64,000 bases of DNA from positions 287,519 through 351,518 of the forward strand of contig NZ_VZQQ01000003.1 of assembly GCF_014397785.1 (NCBI RefSeq), given 5' to 3'. This stretch comes from Paraburkholderia podalyriae. GTDB lineage: Bacteria > Pseudomonadota > Gammaproteobacteria > Burkholderiales > Burkholderiaceae. Below the pieces are notes generated by a model. The model was not told the DNA's origin and did not search any database. It saw nothing but the letters and a program-made list of their open reading frames with translations. Shown in pieces: positions 9,186 to 17,294 of the stretch (position 1 is its first letter; each line of letters starts with the position of its first letter). A program made the translations under genes and the position numbers.

Positions 9186-10484
9186 ATGAAAAAAGGCTTC
9201 CATACGATCATCGCGGCACAGTTCGTTTCGTCGCTGGCCGACAACGCGCTGTTGATCGCAGCCATCGCCCTGCTTTCCGTGATTCGCTCGGCCGCGTGGG
9301 TCACGCCGCTGCTGCAGATCTTCTTCACGATCTCGTACGTGCTGCTCGCGCCGTTCGTCGGCGCGTTCGCCGATTCGATGCAGAAGCGCCACGTGATGTT
9401 CATCTCCAACGCACTGAAGGCGAGCGGCTGCCTGATGATGATCGTCGGCGTTCATCCGATGATCGCCTACGGCGTGGTCGGTTTCGGCGCGGCCGCGTAT
9501 TCGCCCGCCAAGTACGGCATTCTCACCGAGTTGCTGCCCGCCGAGAAGCTCGTGAAGGCGAACGCGTGGCTCGAATCGGCAACGGTGCTGTCGACGATCG
9601 TCGGCACGATGCTCGGCGGTGCGCTGATCAGCACCGTCGTCGAGCATTTCGTCACGCGCGTGCACGTGCCGCTGATCCGCTCGGCCGCCGATCTCGCGAT
9701 GGGCGCGGTCATGCTCACCTACGCGATCGCCGCTGCGATCAACATCTTCATTCCGGATACCGGCGCGCGCTATCCGAACCGGCTGACCGAGCCGAATAAG
9801 CTGATCGGCGATTTCCATCACTGCTTCCGCGTGCTGTGGGCCGACAAGCTCGCGCAGATCGCGCTGTGGGTGACCACGCTGATGTGGGGCGCCGCGGTGA
9901 CGATGCAGCTGCTGGTGCTCAAATGGGCGAACGTGAACCTCGGGCTGTCGTTGTCGAAGGCCGCCGTGATGCAAGGCGTGACCGGCTTTGGCATCGCGAT
10001 CGGCGCGGCGGTCGCTGCCGCGCTGATTCCGCTGCGCAGTTCGCTGAAGGTTTTGCCGGTCGGCGTGCTGACGGGCGCGGTGGCGATCGCGATGGCTTTC
10101 TACAACAAGGACCTGTTCCCGCCGGGCGCTGGCCTGCGCTTCGGCACGCACGTCGCGCACTACTACATCCTGCTCGCCTATCCGCTGATGATCGTGCTCG
10201 GCGCGTTGTCGGGCTTTTTCATCGTGCCGATGAACGCGATCCTGCAGCATCGCGGCGCGACGCTGCTGTCGGCCGGTCACTCGATCGCCGTGCAGAATTT
10301 CAACCAGAATCTCGCGGTGCTGCTGATGCTCGGCATGTACGCGCTGCTGCTCACGGCGAAGATGCCCGCGCAGTGGATCATCGTCGTGTTCGGCAGCTTC
10401 GTCACGCTGCTGATGTGGCTCGCGAAGCGCCGCAGCGCCTCGAACGAACGCAGGGTGAACATGCGGGCGATGATCGAGGAATGA
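9186..10484 (+). CDS. lplT: Lysophospholipid transporter LplT
   Basis: Major-facilitator membrane protein that flips lysophospholipids, such as lyso-phosphatidylethanolamine, across the inner membrane for re-acylation. The start MKKGFHTIIAAQFVSSLADNALLIAAIALL is the family N-terminus, and about twelve hydrophobic segments follow. The conserved loops FVGAFADSMQKRHVMF and PAKYGILTELLPAEKLVKAN are present. No acyl-ACP synthetase (aas) gene or fused domain is adjacent, so the re-acylating partner must be elsewhere. The ribosome site is weak. 432 residues. mutS follows at 207 bases on the same strand. Confidence 0.92.
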   Translation: MKKGFHTIIAAQFVSSLADNALLIAAIALLSVIRSAAWVTPLLQIFFTISYVLLAPFVGAFADSMQKRHVMFISNALKASGCLMMIVGVHPMIAYGVVGFGAAAYSPAKYGILTELLPAEKLVKANAWLESATVLSTIVGTMLGGALISTVVEHFVTRVHVPLIRSAADLAMGAVMLTYAIAAAINIFIPDTGARYPNRLTEPNKLIGDFHHCFRVLWADKLAQIALWVTTLMWGAAVTMQLLVLKWANVNLGLSLSKAAVMQGVTGFGIAIGAAVAAALIPLRSSLKVLPVGVLTGAVAIAMAFYNKDLFPPGAGLRFGTHVAHYYILLAYPLMIVLGALSGFFIVPMNAILQHRGATLLSAGHSIAVQNFNQNLAVLLMLGMYALLLTAKMPAQWIIVVFGSFVTLLMWLAKRRSASNERRVNMRAMIEE

Positions 10485-10691
10485 TGCACCACGGTACTCC
10501 AGCCACGACAGTGCGAGGCGCGGCTCGACGGACGGAACGCGCCGCGACGGCGTGAAACGCCCGCTTTGATCGAATCGGTCATGCTGCCATTCGACTCTTG
10601 TGTCGGGCATCGTCCGTTCGGCCAGGGTCCGCTCGCCGCGCCGGCGGGTTAAACTCACGCCCTGAGCATCTACCGCAAGAAGACACGAAGG

Positions 10692-13379
10692 ATGGGCATC
10701 CAAACCGCAGCGGCCAACGACGTCGCACAACACACGCCGATGATGCAGCAGTACCTGCGCATCAAGGCGGAGCATCCGGGCACGCTGGTGTTCTACCGGA
10801 TGGGCGACTTCTACGAACTCTTTTTCGACGACGCGGAAAAAGCCGCACGCCTGCTCGACCTGACGCTCACGCAGCGCGGCGCGTCGGCGGGCAATCCGAT
10901 CAAGATGGCCGGCGTGCCGCATCACGCTGTCGAACAGTATCTGGCCAGGCTCGTGAAGCTCGGCGAATCGGTTGCGATTTGCGAACAGATCGGCGACCCG
11001 GCTACGTCGAAAGGCCCGGTCGAGCGCAAGGTCATGCGCGTGGTCACACCTGGCACGCTGACCGATGCGTCGCTACTGTCCGACAAGAGCGACGTCTATT
11101 TGCTCGCGCTGTGCGTCGCGCACAATCGCCGCGGCGTCGCGACGAGCGTCGGTCTCGCCTGGCTCAATCTCGCGAGCGGTGCGCTGCGCCTCGCCGAAGT
11201 GGCGCCCGATCAGGTCGCCGCCGCCCTGGAGCGCATCCGTCCCGCGGAAATACTGATCGCCGACGCCACCGCCGATTCGGCCAGTTGGACACCACCTGTC
11301 AACGCTAGCGCGCTCAAGCGCGTGCCGGCCTGGCACTTCGATATCACGTCGGGCACGAAGCGCCTGTGCGATCAGCTCGACGTCGCGAGCCTCGACGGCT
11401 TCGGTGCGCATTCGCTCGGTTGCGCGTGCGGGGCGGCCGGCGCGTTGCTGCTGTATGCGGCGTCCACGCAGGGCCAACAACTGCGTCACGTGCGCAGCCT
11501 GAAGGTCGAATACGAATCCGAATACATCGGCCTCGATCCGGCCACGCGCCGCAACCTCGAACTCACGGAGACACTGCGCGGCACCGAATCGCCGACGCTG
11601 TGCTCACTGCTCGACACCTGCTGCACGACGATGGGTAGCCGTCTGCTGCGGCACTGGCTGCATCATCCGCCGCGCGATTCGGCGGTGGCTCGGGCGCGTC
11701 AGCAGGCGATCGGCGCGTTGCTCGACGCGCCGCCGGGCGCCGATCTCGATACGCTGCGCCAGGCGTTGCGGCAGATCGCGGACATTGAACGGATCACCGG
11801 ACGTCTCGCGCTGCTGTCGGCGCGGCCGCGCGATCTGTCGAGCCTGCGCGATACCTTCATCGCGCTGCCTGCTGTGCGCGCGCAGCTCGCAGCGGTGGTA
11901 TCGAACGCGGATTCGCTCGCGCGCATCGACGCGGCGCTCGAACCGCCGCAAGCGTGCGTCGACTTGCTCAAGCTCGCGGTCGCGCAGGAACCGGCCGCGA
12001 TGGTGCGCGACGGCGGCGTCATCGCGCGTGGATATGACGCGGAGCTCGACGAACTGCGCGATATTTCGGAGAACTGCGGACAGTTCCTGATCGATCTCGA
12101 AACACGCGAACGCGCGCGAACCGGCATCAACAATCTGCGTGTCGAGTACAACAAGGTGCATGGCTTCTATATCGAAGTCACGCGCGGCCAGACCGACAAA
12201 GTCCCCGACGACTATCGCCGCCGGCAAACGCTGAAGAACGCCGAGCGCTACATCACGCCCGAGTTGAAGACCTTCGAGGACAAAGCGTTGTCCGCTCAGG
12301 AACGCGCGCTCGCACGCGAACGCTCACTGTACGACGCGTTGCTGCAATCGTTGCTGCCGTTCATTCCCGACTGTCAGCGCGTCGCCCTCGCGCTCGCCGA
12401 ACTCGATCTGCTGGCCGCGTTCGGCGAACGCGCTCGCGCGCTCGACTGGGTTGCGCCGACGTTCCCGGCCAACGCGGGCATCGACATCGAGCAGGGTCGT
12501 CATCCGGTGGTCGAGGCGCAGGTCGAGCAGTTCATCGCCAACGATTGCTCACTCGCGACCGAGCGCAAGCTGCTGTTGATCACCGGTCCGAACATGGGCG
12601 GCAAGTCGACCTTCATGCGCCAGACCGCGCTGATCGCGCTGCTCGCTTACGTGGGCAGTTACGTGCCGGCGCGGCGCGCGGCCTTTGGGCCGATCGACCG
12701 CATCTTCACGCGCATCGGCGCGGCCGACGACCTCGCTGGCGGTCGCTCGACCTTCATGGTGGAGATGACCGAAGCCGCCGCGATCCTCAACGACGCGACA
12801 CCGCAAAGCCTCGTGCTGATGGACGAGATCGGCCGCGGCACGTCGACGTTCGACGGCCTCGCGCTCGCGTGGGCGATCGCGCGCCACCTGCTCGCCCACA
12901 ACGGCTGCTATACGCTGTTCGCGACGCACTATTTCGAGCTGACGCAGCTACCCGTGGAGTTTCCGCATGCGGCCAACGTGCACCTGTCGGCGGTCGAGCA
13001 TGGGCACGGCATCGTGTTCCTGCACGCGGTCAACGAAGGGCCGGCCAATCAGAGCTACGGTCTGCAGGTCGCGCAACTCGCCGGCGTGCCGAACGCGGTG
13101 ATCCGCGCGGCGCGCAAGCATCTCGCGCATCTTGAGCAGCAATCGGCCGCGCAGCCCGCGCCGCAACTCGATCTGTTCGCGACGCAGCCTGCGATGCTCG
13201 CCGAAGACGCGGACCACGACAACGAGGCCGCGGGCGACGCGACGCCTGCGTCGCCCGCGATGCAGACGCTCGTCGAGCGTCTGCGCGGCATCGATCCGAA
13301 CGATCTGCGGCCGCGCGAAGCGCTGGATCTGCTGTACGAACTGCATGAACTGGCCGTCGCGCCGGATGCGGACCACTGA
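10692..13379 (+). CDS. mutS: DNA mismatch repair protein MutS
   Basis: MutS recognises base mismatches and recruits MutL. The mismatch-binding domain carries [16 protein letters not shown] (Phe-x-Glu motif) near residue 40. Connector, lever and clamp domains follow, with [16 protein letters not shown] near 485. The ATPase domain has the Walker A segment [13 protein letters not shown] near 632, the Walker B segment [16 protein letters not shown] near 710, and [10 protein letters not shown]. The C-terminus ends in a short helix-forming tail. AAGG directly abuts the ATG, an unusually tight spacing. The last 14 bases overlap the next gene. 895 residues, typical of Burkholderiaceae. Confidence 0.98.
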   Translation: MGIQTAAANDVAQHTPMMQQYLRIKAEHPGTLVFYRMGDFYELFFDDAEKAARLLDLTLTQRGASAGNPIKMAGVPHHAVEQYLARLVKLGESVAICEQIGDPATSKGPVERKVMRVVTPGTLTDASLLSDKSDVYLLALCVAHNRRGVATSVGLAWLNLASGALRLAEVAPDQVAAALERIRPAEILIADATADSASWTPPVNASALKRVPAWHFDITSGTKRLCDQLDVASLDGFGAHSLGCACGAAGALLLYAASTQGQQLRHVRSLKVEYESEYIGLDPATRRNLELTETLRGTESPTLCSLLDTCCTTMGSRLLRHWLHHPPRDSAVARARQQAIGALLDAPPGADLDTLRQALRQIADIERITGRLALLSARPRDLSSLRDTFIALPAVRAQLAAVVSNADSLARIDAALEPPQACVDLLKLAVAQEPAAMVRDGGVIARGYDAELDELRDISENCGQFLIDLETRERARTGINNLRVEYNKVHGFYIEVTRGQTDKVPDDYRRRQTLKNAERYITPELKTFEDKALSAQERALARERSLYDALLQSLLPFIPDCQRVALALAELDLLAAFGERARALDWVAPTFPANAGIDIEQGRHPVVEAQVEQFIANDCSLATERKLLLITGPNMGGKSTFMRQTALIALLAYVGSYVPARRAAFGPIDRIFTRIGAADDLAGGRSTFMVEMTEAAAILNDATPQSLVLMDEIGRGTSTFDGLALAWAIARHLLAHNGCYTLFATHYFELTQLPVEFPHAANVHLSAVEHGHGIVFLHAVNEGPANQSYGLQVAQLAGVPNAVIRAARKHLAHLEQQSAAQPAPQLDLFATQPAMLAEDADHDNEAAGDATPASPAMQTLVERLRGIDPNDLRPREALDLLYELHELAVAPDADH

Positions 13380-14781
13380 CACGCCGAGACACCCGCGGCG
13401 CCCGCGCGGGCTTCGCGCGGCGCTGCGCCACGTGCATGCATCGATAGGCGGCATCGTTGTATTCGCGGCGGTGTGCGTAGGGACCGCGCCGGCGCACGCC
13501 GAGACCTCGCGCTTCGCGTTCGCGGTGCTCTCCGACACGATGCACAGCGCCGCCGACGAAGCCGCCACGCAACGGCTGCTCGAGGCGATTGCCCGCGAGC
13601 GCGACGTGCGCTTCATCGTCTACGACGGCAATCTGAAGGGGCCGAAGGAAGTTTGCCGCGACGCGCTGTTCGAGCGCCGCCACGCGCTGCTCGACAGTTC
13701 GCGGACCGCGCTCATCTTTATCCCCGGCCAGCACGACTGGGGCGATTGCGGCACGGCGGAAGCCGGCGGCTTCGATCCGGTCGAGCGGCTCGACCAGTTG
13801 CGGCAAACGCTGTTCGCCGATCCGACGTCGATGGGACAGAACCCGATCGCGTTGACGCGCGAGAGCGAGGTGTCGCGCTTTCGCCCGTTTCGCGAAAACG
13901 TGCGCTGGGTGGTCAACGACAAAGCGAACAACAAAACCGGCGAGATCGTCTTCATCGGCCTGAACGCGCCCGGTCCGAACAATCACTACCTGAGCGCGGG
14001 CGGCCGCAACGGCGAGTTCGAAGATCGCGTGATCGCCAATGCATTCTGGCTCGAGCACGCGGCAGAATACGCGAAGCGCCGCGACGCTCGCGCGATCGTC
14101 GTGTTCATTCAGGGCGACTTCGACCCGGAGCGCTACGAGCGACCCGAACGGTTCGCATGGCTGCACTTCGCGCACAGCTCGCGCCGCGACGGCTTTCTCG
14201 AATTCAAGCGCAGTCTGGTTAAGCTCGCGCAAATTTTCCCCGGACCTGTGGTCGTCATTCACGCGGACGACGAACGGCCGGCCGGCGGCTTCGTCATCGA
14301 TCAGCCGCTACGCAACGACAAGGGGATGGTCGTGATGAATCTCACGCGCATTGCGCTCGCGCCGCGTGATCGGCTCAACCAATGGATTCAGATAGAAGCG
14401 GATTTCGGCAGGAAGCCGCCGTTCAGGGTCAGCGTGCGCGACGTGCCGAAGCAGATGCCGCTGCCCACCACGCCGCCGGTCTTGCCGCCCGCCACACCGC
14501 GCGACGAATCCGGTGCGTCGATGCCAGGTGCACCGGAAATGCCGAATGTGGAAGGGTTCGGGCCGGGGTCGGAATTGCCGCCGGTATTGCAGACGCCCGG
14601 AGAATCGCAGGACCAGCAGCCGCGCATCCCGTCCGACCAGGGCGGCGGTGAATACGGGCCAGCGATCTCGATGCCGCCGGGGTCGATACTGCCAGCCTCG
14701 CCTGCCTTGCCCGCATCGATGCCGTCTGCCCCCGCGACGACACCGCGCATGCCCGCCAGCTCAGTGCAGGGTCGGTTTTGA
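13366..14781 (+). CDS. Exported calcineurin-like phosphoesterase-related protein
   Basis: The first 46 residues contain a basic stretch, a hydrophobic core ([16 protein letters not shown]) and AHA before ETS, so the protein is probably exported. The body looks like a metallophosphoesterase fold: [36 protein letters not shown] and [14 protein letters not shown] line up in order with the family's DxH, GDxxD, GNH and GHxH positions. Each is degenerate: Gln replaces Asn in GQHD, and the GHxH motif reads IHAD. Residues from about 365 are Pro/Gly-rich and low in complexity. Its ATG lies inside the end of mutS (14-base overlap), implying translational coupling. It is convergent with slyD and overlaps its 3' end by 21 bases. 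Function not assigned. Confidence 0.75.
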   Translation: MRTTDTPRHPRRPRGLRAALRHVHASIGGIVVFAAVCVGTAPAHAETSRFAFAVLSDTMHSAADEAATQRLLEAIARERDVRFIVYDGNLKGPKEVCRDALFERRHALLDSSRTALIFIPGQHDWGDCGTAEAGGFDPVERLDQLRQTLFADPTSMGQNPIALTRESEVSRFRPFRENVRWVVNDKANNKTGEIVFIGLNAPGPNNHYLSAGGRNGEFEDRVIANAFWLEHAAEYAKRRDARAIVVFIQGDFDPERYERPERFAWLHFAHSSRRDGFLEFKRSLVKLAQIFPGPVVVIHADDERPAGGFVIDQPLRNDKGMVVMNLTRIALAPRDRLNQWIQIEADFGRKPPFRVSVRDVPKQMPLPTTPPVLPPATPRDESGASMPGAPEMPNVEGFGPGSELPPVLQTPGESQDQQPRIPSDQGGGEYGPAISMPPGSILPASPALPASMPSAPATTPRMPASSVQGRF

Positions 14782-15303
14782 GCTGTCTTCTTCGTCCTCG
14801 TCTTCATCGTCGTCGAGAACTTCGAGGCCGTCCGCGCCGTGCGCGTGCTCGTGCTGGATTTCGTCTTCTGTCGCCGGACGCACGTCTTTGACGGTCAATG
14901 CAAAACGCAGCGCCATGCCGGCGAGCGGATGATTGCCGTCGAGCACGACCTTGTCTTCCGCGACGTCGGTCACCACGTACACCAGCGCGTCGATTTCCTC
15001 GTCGCCATCTTCCGGGGTGCCTTCGAACTGCATGCCGACTTCAAGCGGTTCCGGGAAGCGATCGCGCGGCTCGATCTTCACGAGCTCGGGATCGTATTCA
15101 CCGAACGCGTCTTGCGGCTCAAGCTGGATCTGCGTCTCGAAGCCGGCTTCGTGGCCGTCGAGCTCTTCCTCGATCTTGGGGAACGTGCCATCATAGCCGC
15201 CGTGAAGATAGACCATCGGCTCTTCGCTTTCCTCGATCAGATTGCCCTGCGCATCCGACAGCTTGTAGGCGACCGACACGACGGTGTTCTTTGCGATTTT
15301 CAT
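14761..15303 (-). CDS. slyD: FKBP-type peptidyl-prolyl isomerase, SlyD-like
   Basis: Folding helper with a split FKBP domain and an inserted chaperone flap. It starts MKIAKNTVVSVAYKLSDAQGN; the upstream frame is rejected. The FKBP half shows VYLHGGYDGTFPKIEEELDG with the flap insert after EVGLEPQDAFGEYDPEL-type sequence, then VLDGNHPLAGMALRFALTVKDV, the family signature. The C-terminal tail has a few histidines (EHAHGADG) and then an acidic run, [12 protein letters not shown], rather than the long His/Cys metal-binding tail of E. coli SlyD. GGAGA lies five bases before the ATG and a TATAAT box further up. 180 residues. Confidence 0.9.
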   Translation of the reverse strand: MKIAKNTVVSVAYKLSDAQGNLIEESEEPMVYLHGGYDGTFPKIEEELDGHEAGFETQIQLEPQDAFGEYDPELVKIEPRDRFPEPLEVGMQFEGTPEDGDEEIDALVYVVTDVAEDKVVLDGNHPLAGMALRFALTVKDVRPATEDEIQHEHAHGADGLEVLDDDEDEDEEDSSKPTLH

Positions 15304-15308
15304 TCGAC

Positions 15309-15333
15309 TCTCCAGAATACAACTCACATTATA
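15309..15333 (-). promoter_or_regulatory. slyD -10 box and ribosome binding site
   Basis: On the minus strand a perfect TATAAT (complement of 15328-15333) stands 24 bases before the slyD ATG, and GGAGA (complement of 15309-15313) five bases before it. No good -35 box is seen upstream, so the promoter is incomplete or needs an activator. A transcript from here would have a leader of only about 18 bases. Confidence 0.5.
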
Positions 15334-15410
15334 CGATGCCCAGGCGGCCCACTCACCTTCCGGCCGATGCGGGTTTGGCACGCAGTTCGCCGTCTGCTGC
15401 AAAGCCGGCC

Positions 15411-16589
15411 ATGCAGCCCATTCTTCCGCCCTCGCCCGACATTCCGACCGCACTGCTCGGCCAACTGAGCCCGTCGCAATTCATGCGCCGCTACTGGCAG
15501 AAAAAGCCGCTGCTGATCCGTCAGGCGATTCCCGACATCGAAGCACCGCTGTCGCGGGACGAGCTGTTCGAGCTGGCCGATCAGGACGACGTCGAAGCGC
15601 GCCTGATCACCCACTTCCGCAACAAATGGCAGCTGGAGCACGGCCCGTTTGCGCCCGACGAACTGCCATCCGTCAGGCAGCGCGCGTGGACATTGCTCGT
15701 GCAGGGCGTCGACCTCTACGATGACCGTGCGCGCGCACTGCTCGACCGTTTCCGTTTCGTGCCTGATGCGCGGCTCGACGACCTGATGATTTCGTATGCG
15801 ACCGACGGCGGCGGCGTCGGCCCGCATTTCGATTCCTACGATGTGTTTCTCTTGCAAGTAAAAGGCAAGCGCCGCTGGCGCATTAGCGCGCAAAAAGATC
15901 TGGCACTGCAGCCCGGCTTGCCTTTGAAAGTTTTACAGCGCTTCGATCACGAACAGGAGTGGGTGCTCGAACCCGGCGACATGCTGTACCTGCCGCCGCA
16001 CATCGCCCACGACGGCATCGCCGAGGGCGAATGCATGACCTGCTCGATCGGTTTTCGCGCACCGTCCGAGAGCGAGCTGACCGCGCAGTTCCTCTACCAT
16101 CTGGCCGAGCGAGGCGAGGCCACGGGCAAGGCTGGGGCGCTTTATCGCGATCCGCGGCAGGCCGCCGTCGAGCGGCCAGCCGAACTGCCCGCCGCGCTCG
16201 TCGAACGGGTGGGAGCGATGCTTGCTAAGGTGCGATGGAATGAGCGGGACATTGCGTCGTTCCTTGGCACGTACCTCAGCGAACCGAAGCCGAGTGTCGT
16301 CTTTGATCCGCCGCAACGGCCGCTCAACGAGGTCCGTTTCATCGGCGCTGCGTCGAAATCCGGTCTGCGGCTCGATCGCAAGACTAGCGTGTTGTATGAA
16401 CGCCGTTTTTTCTTCGTAAATGGAGAAGAAATAACGTGGGGCGGCGCGAAAAAATGGCTGTTCGATCTCGCAAATCTGCGGTGTATGAGTGCGAAACGCT
16501 TTGTAACACTCTCACACGATTCGTCGGTGACAGCACTGCTACACGAGTGGTATTGTGCGGGCTGGATACAGGTGGGCGAGCTTGCGTAA
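15411..16589 (+). CDS. JmjC/cupin-4 protein, ribosomal oxygenase family (YcfD/RoxA-like)
   Basis: Fe(II)/2-oxoglutarate oxygenases of this family hydroxylate ribosomal proteins; E. coli YcfD acts on an arginine of L16. The N-terminal part carries PSQFMRRYWQKKPLLIRQA. The cupin core has GPHFDSYDVFLLQVKGKRRW, with the HxD iron ligands, and MLYLPPHIAHDG, with the distal histidine, followed by the family's CSIGFRAPS. A C-terminal winged-helix-like region follows. The start is uncertain: ATG at 15411 (392 residues) is preferred by sequence, but an in-frame ATG at 15336 is possible; neither has a strong ribosome site. No close partner gene. Confidence 0.88.
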   Translation: MQPILPPSPDIPTALLGQLSPSQFMRRYWQKKPLLIRQAIPDIEAPLSRDELFELADQDDVEARLITHFRNKWQLEHGPFAPDELPSVRQRAWTLLVQGVDLYDDRARALLDRFRFVPDARLDDLMISYATDGGGVGPHFDSYDVFLLQVKGKRRWRISAQKDLALQPGLPLKVLQRFDHEQEWVLEPGDMLYLPPHIAHDGIAEGECMTCSIGFRAPSESELTAQFLYHLAERGEATGKAGALYRDPRQAAVERPAELPAALVERVGAMLAKVRWNERDIASFLGTYLSEPKPSVVFDPPQRPLNEVRFIGAASKSGLRLDRKTSVLYERRFFFVNGEEITWGGAKKWLFDLANLRCMSAKRFVTLSHDSSVTALLHEWYCAGWIQVGELA

Positions 16590-16658
16590 CTCTGCCCACG
16601 TGCTATACCGTACAGTAAAATTTTGTATGAGAAAGACAACGTATTGACCCCGGATTTA

Positions 16659-16687
16659 TCGACTGTCAGTACGAAAGTGCATATAAT
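16659..16687 (+). promoter_or_regulatory. Promoter of the Ala/Pro-rich lipoprotein gene
   Basis: TCGACT at 16659-16664 and TATAAT at 16682-16687 are separated by 17 bases, close to a sigma-70 consensus. Transcription would begin near 16693 and leave a leader of about 130 bases before the lipoprotein start at 16822. Confidence 0.6.
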
Positions 16688-16821
16688 TTCCGCCCAAGCC
16701 GTAGGGAAGATTCCAGCTCATCAAAAGAGCATTTCCACCAGCGGCCCAGGTCGGTGTTGGAGCACATTACCGGTTTTATTTTGCGCTGTTGCTTACCTTT
16801 AAACCATAAAAGGACGTGATC

Positions 16822-17079
16822 ATGAAGAAATCCCTCCTCGTAGCATCCCTGTTGGCAGTTGTGGCACTCGCTGCATGCAACAAGAGCAACGATCAGGCCG
16901 CTGCACCGGCTAGCGATGCAGCTGCTGCTTCGGCACCGGCTGCTGCTGCGAGCGAAGTTGCTTCGGCACCGGCTGCTGCTGCTCCGGAAGCTTCGGCACC
17001 GGCCGCTGCTGCTCCGGAAGCTTCGGCACCGGAAGCTGCTGCTTCGGCTGCAGCTCCGGCTTCGGGCGCAAGCCAGTAA
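16822..17079 (+). CDS. Small Ala/Pro-rich lipoprotein
   Basis: An 85-residue protein with a lipoprotein signal peptide: MKKSLLVASLLAVVALAAC, lipobox LAAC, with Cys-19 as the expected lipidation site. After CNKSNDQ the mature part is almost only Ala, Ser, Pro and Glu and is likely an extended, disordered tether. AAAAGG about ten bases before the ATG supports this start over an in-frame GTG six bases earlier. It has its own strong promoter, a long leader and a strong terminator, so it is probably an abundant, monocistronic envelope lipoprotein. No function is assigned. Confidence 0.85.
   Translation: MKKSLLVASLLAVVALAACNKSNDQAAAPASDAAAASAPAAAASEVASAPAAAAPEASAPAAAAPEASAPEAAASAAAPASGASQ
16951..17040 (+). 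repeat. Three 30-bp tandem units inside the lipoprotein gene
   Basis: Units at 16951-16980, 16981-17010 and 17011-17040 encode variants of the decapeptide APEASAPAAA. The segment gctccggaagcttcggcacc is identical in the second and third. In-frame repeats of this sort expand and contract without breaking the frame. Confidence 0.75.
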
Positions 17080-17093
17080 GCTGTCGCGTAGGG

Positions 17094-17185
17094 TTCGCCT
17101 CTGGGCGAAAACTGCTTCGGGAAATCGTCGCGATTTCCCGGGCAGTCAGGCAAAACGCCACGGGTTCATCTCCGTGGCGTTTTGC
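17094..17185 (+). ncRNA. Candidate 3'-UTR small RNA (three consecutive hairpins)
   Basis: Directly after the lipoprotein stop three hairpins follow each other: 17094-17099 with 17104-17109 (six pairs, TCTG loop); 17118-17127 with 17131-17140 (ten pairs, flanked by ACTGC/GCAGT at 17111-17115 and 17142-17146); and the 14-pair terminator stem. The arrangement resembles sRNAs released from mRNA 3' ends. There is no separate promoter in sight, so it would arise by processing. Candidate only. Confidence 0.3.
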
Positions 17186-17190
17186 TTTTT
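17150..17190 (+). terminator. Intrinsic terminator after the lipoprotein gene
   Basis: A perfect 14-pair stem (17150-17163 with 17172-17185), an eight-base loop and five T. One of the strongest terminators in the window. Confidence 0.93.
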
Positions 17191-17245
17191 GGAGCGCAAT
17201 TAATGAAAATTGCCGGCCCGGTAATTGTCTCGTCACCTGAAAAAC

Positions 17246-17273
17246 AAAACGCCGCTTTTTATTGCGGCGTTTT
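17246..17273 (-). terminator. Terminator of the dinG gene, usable from both sides
   Basis: A ten-pair stem (17246-17255 with 17264-17273) with A-rich sequence on the left and T-rich on the right. It lies 22 bases beyond the dinG stop, so its main role is probably to end dinG transcription on the minus strand. Confidence 0.85.
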
Positions 17274-17294
17274 TTCAGCGAAGAACCGGAGGCT

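Noticed and set aside
8961..10925. 654-codon open frame antisense to lplT and mutS
   Set aside because: Its translation is rich in His, Arg and Gln with no family resemblance, and it covers two clear genes on the other strand.
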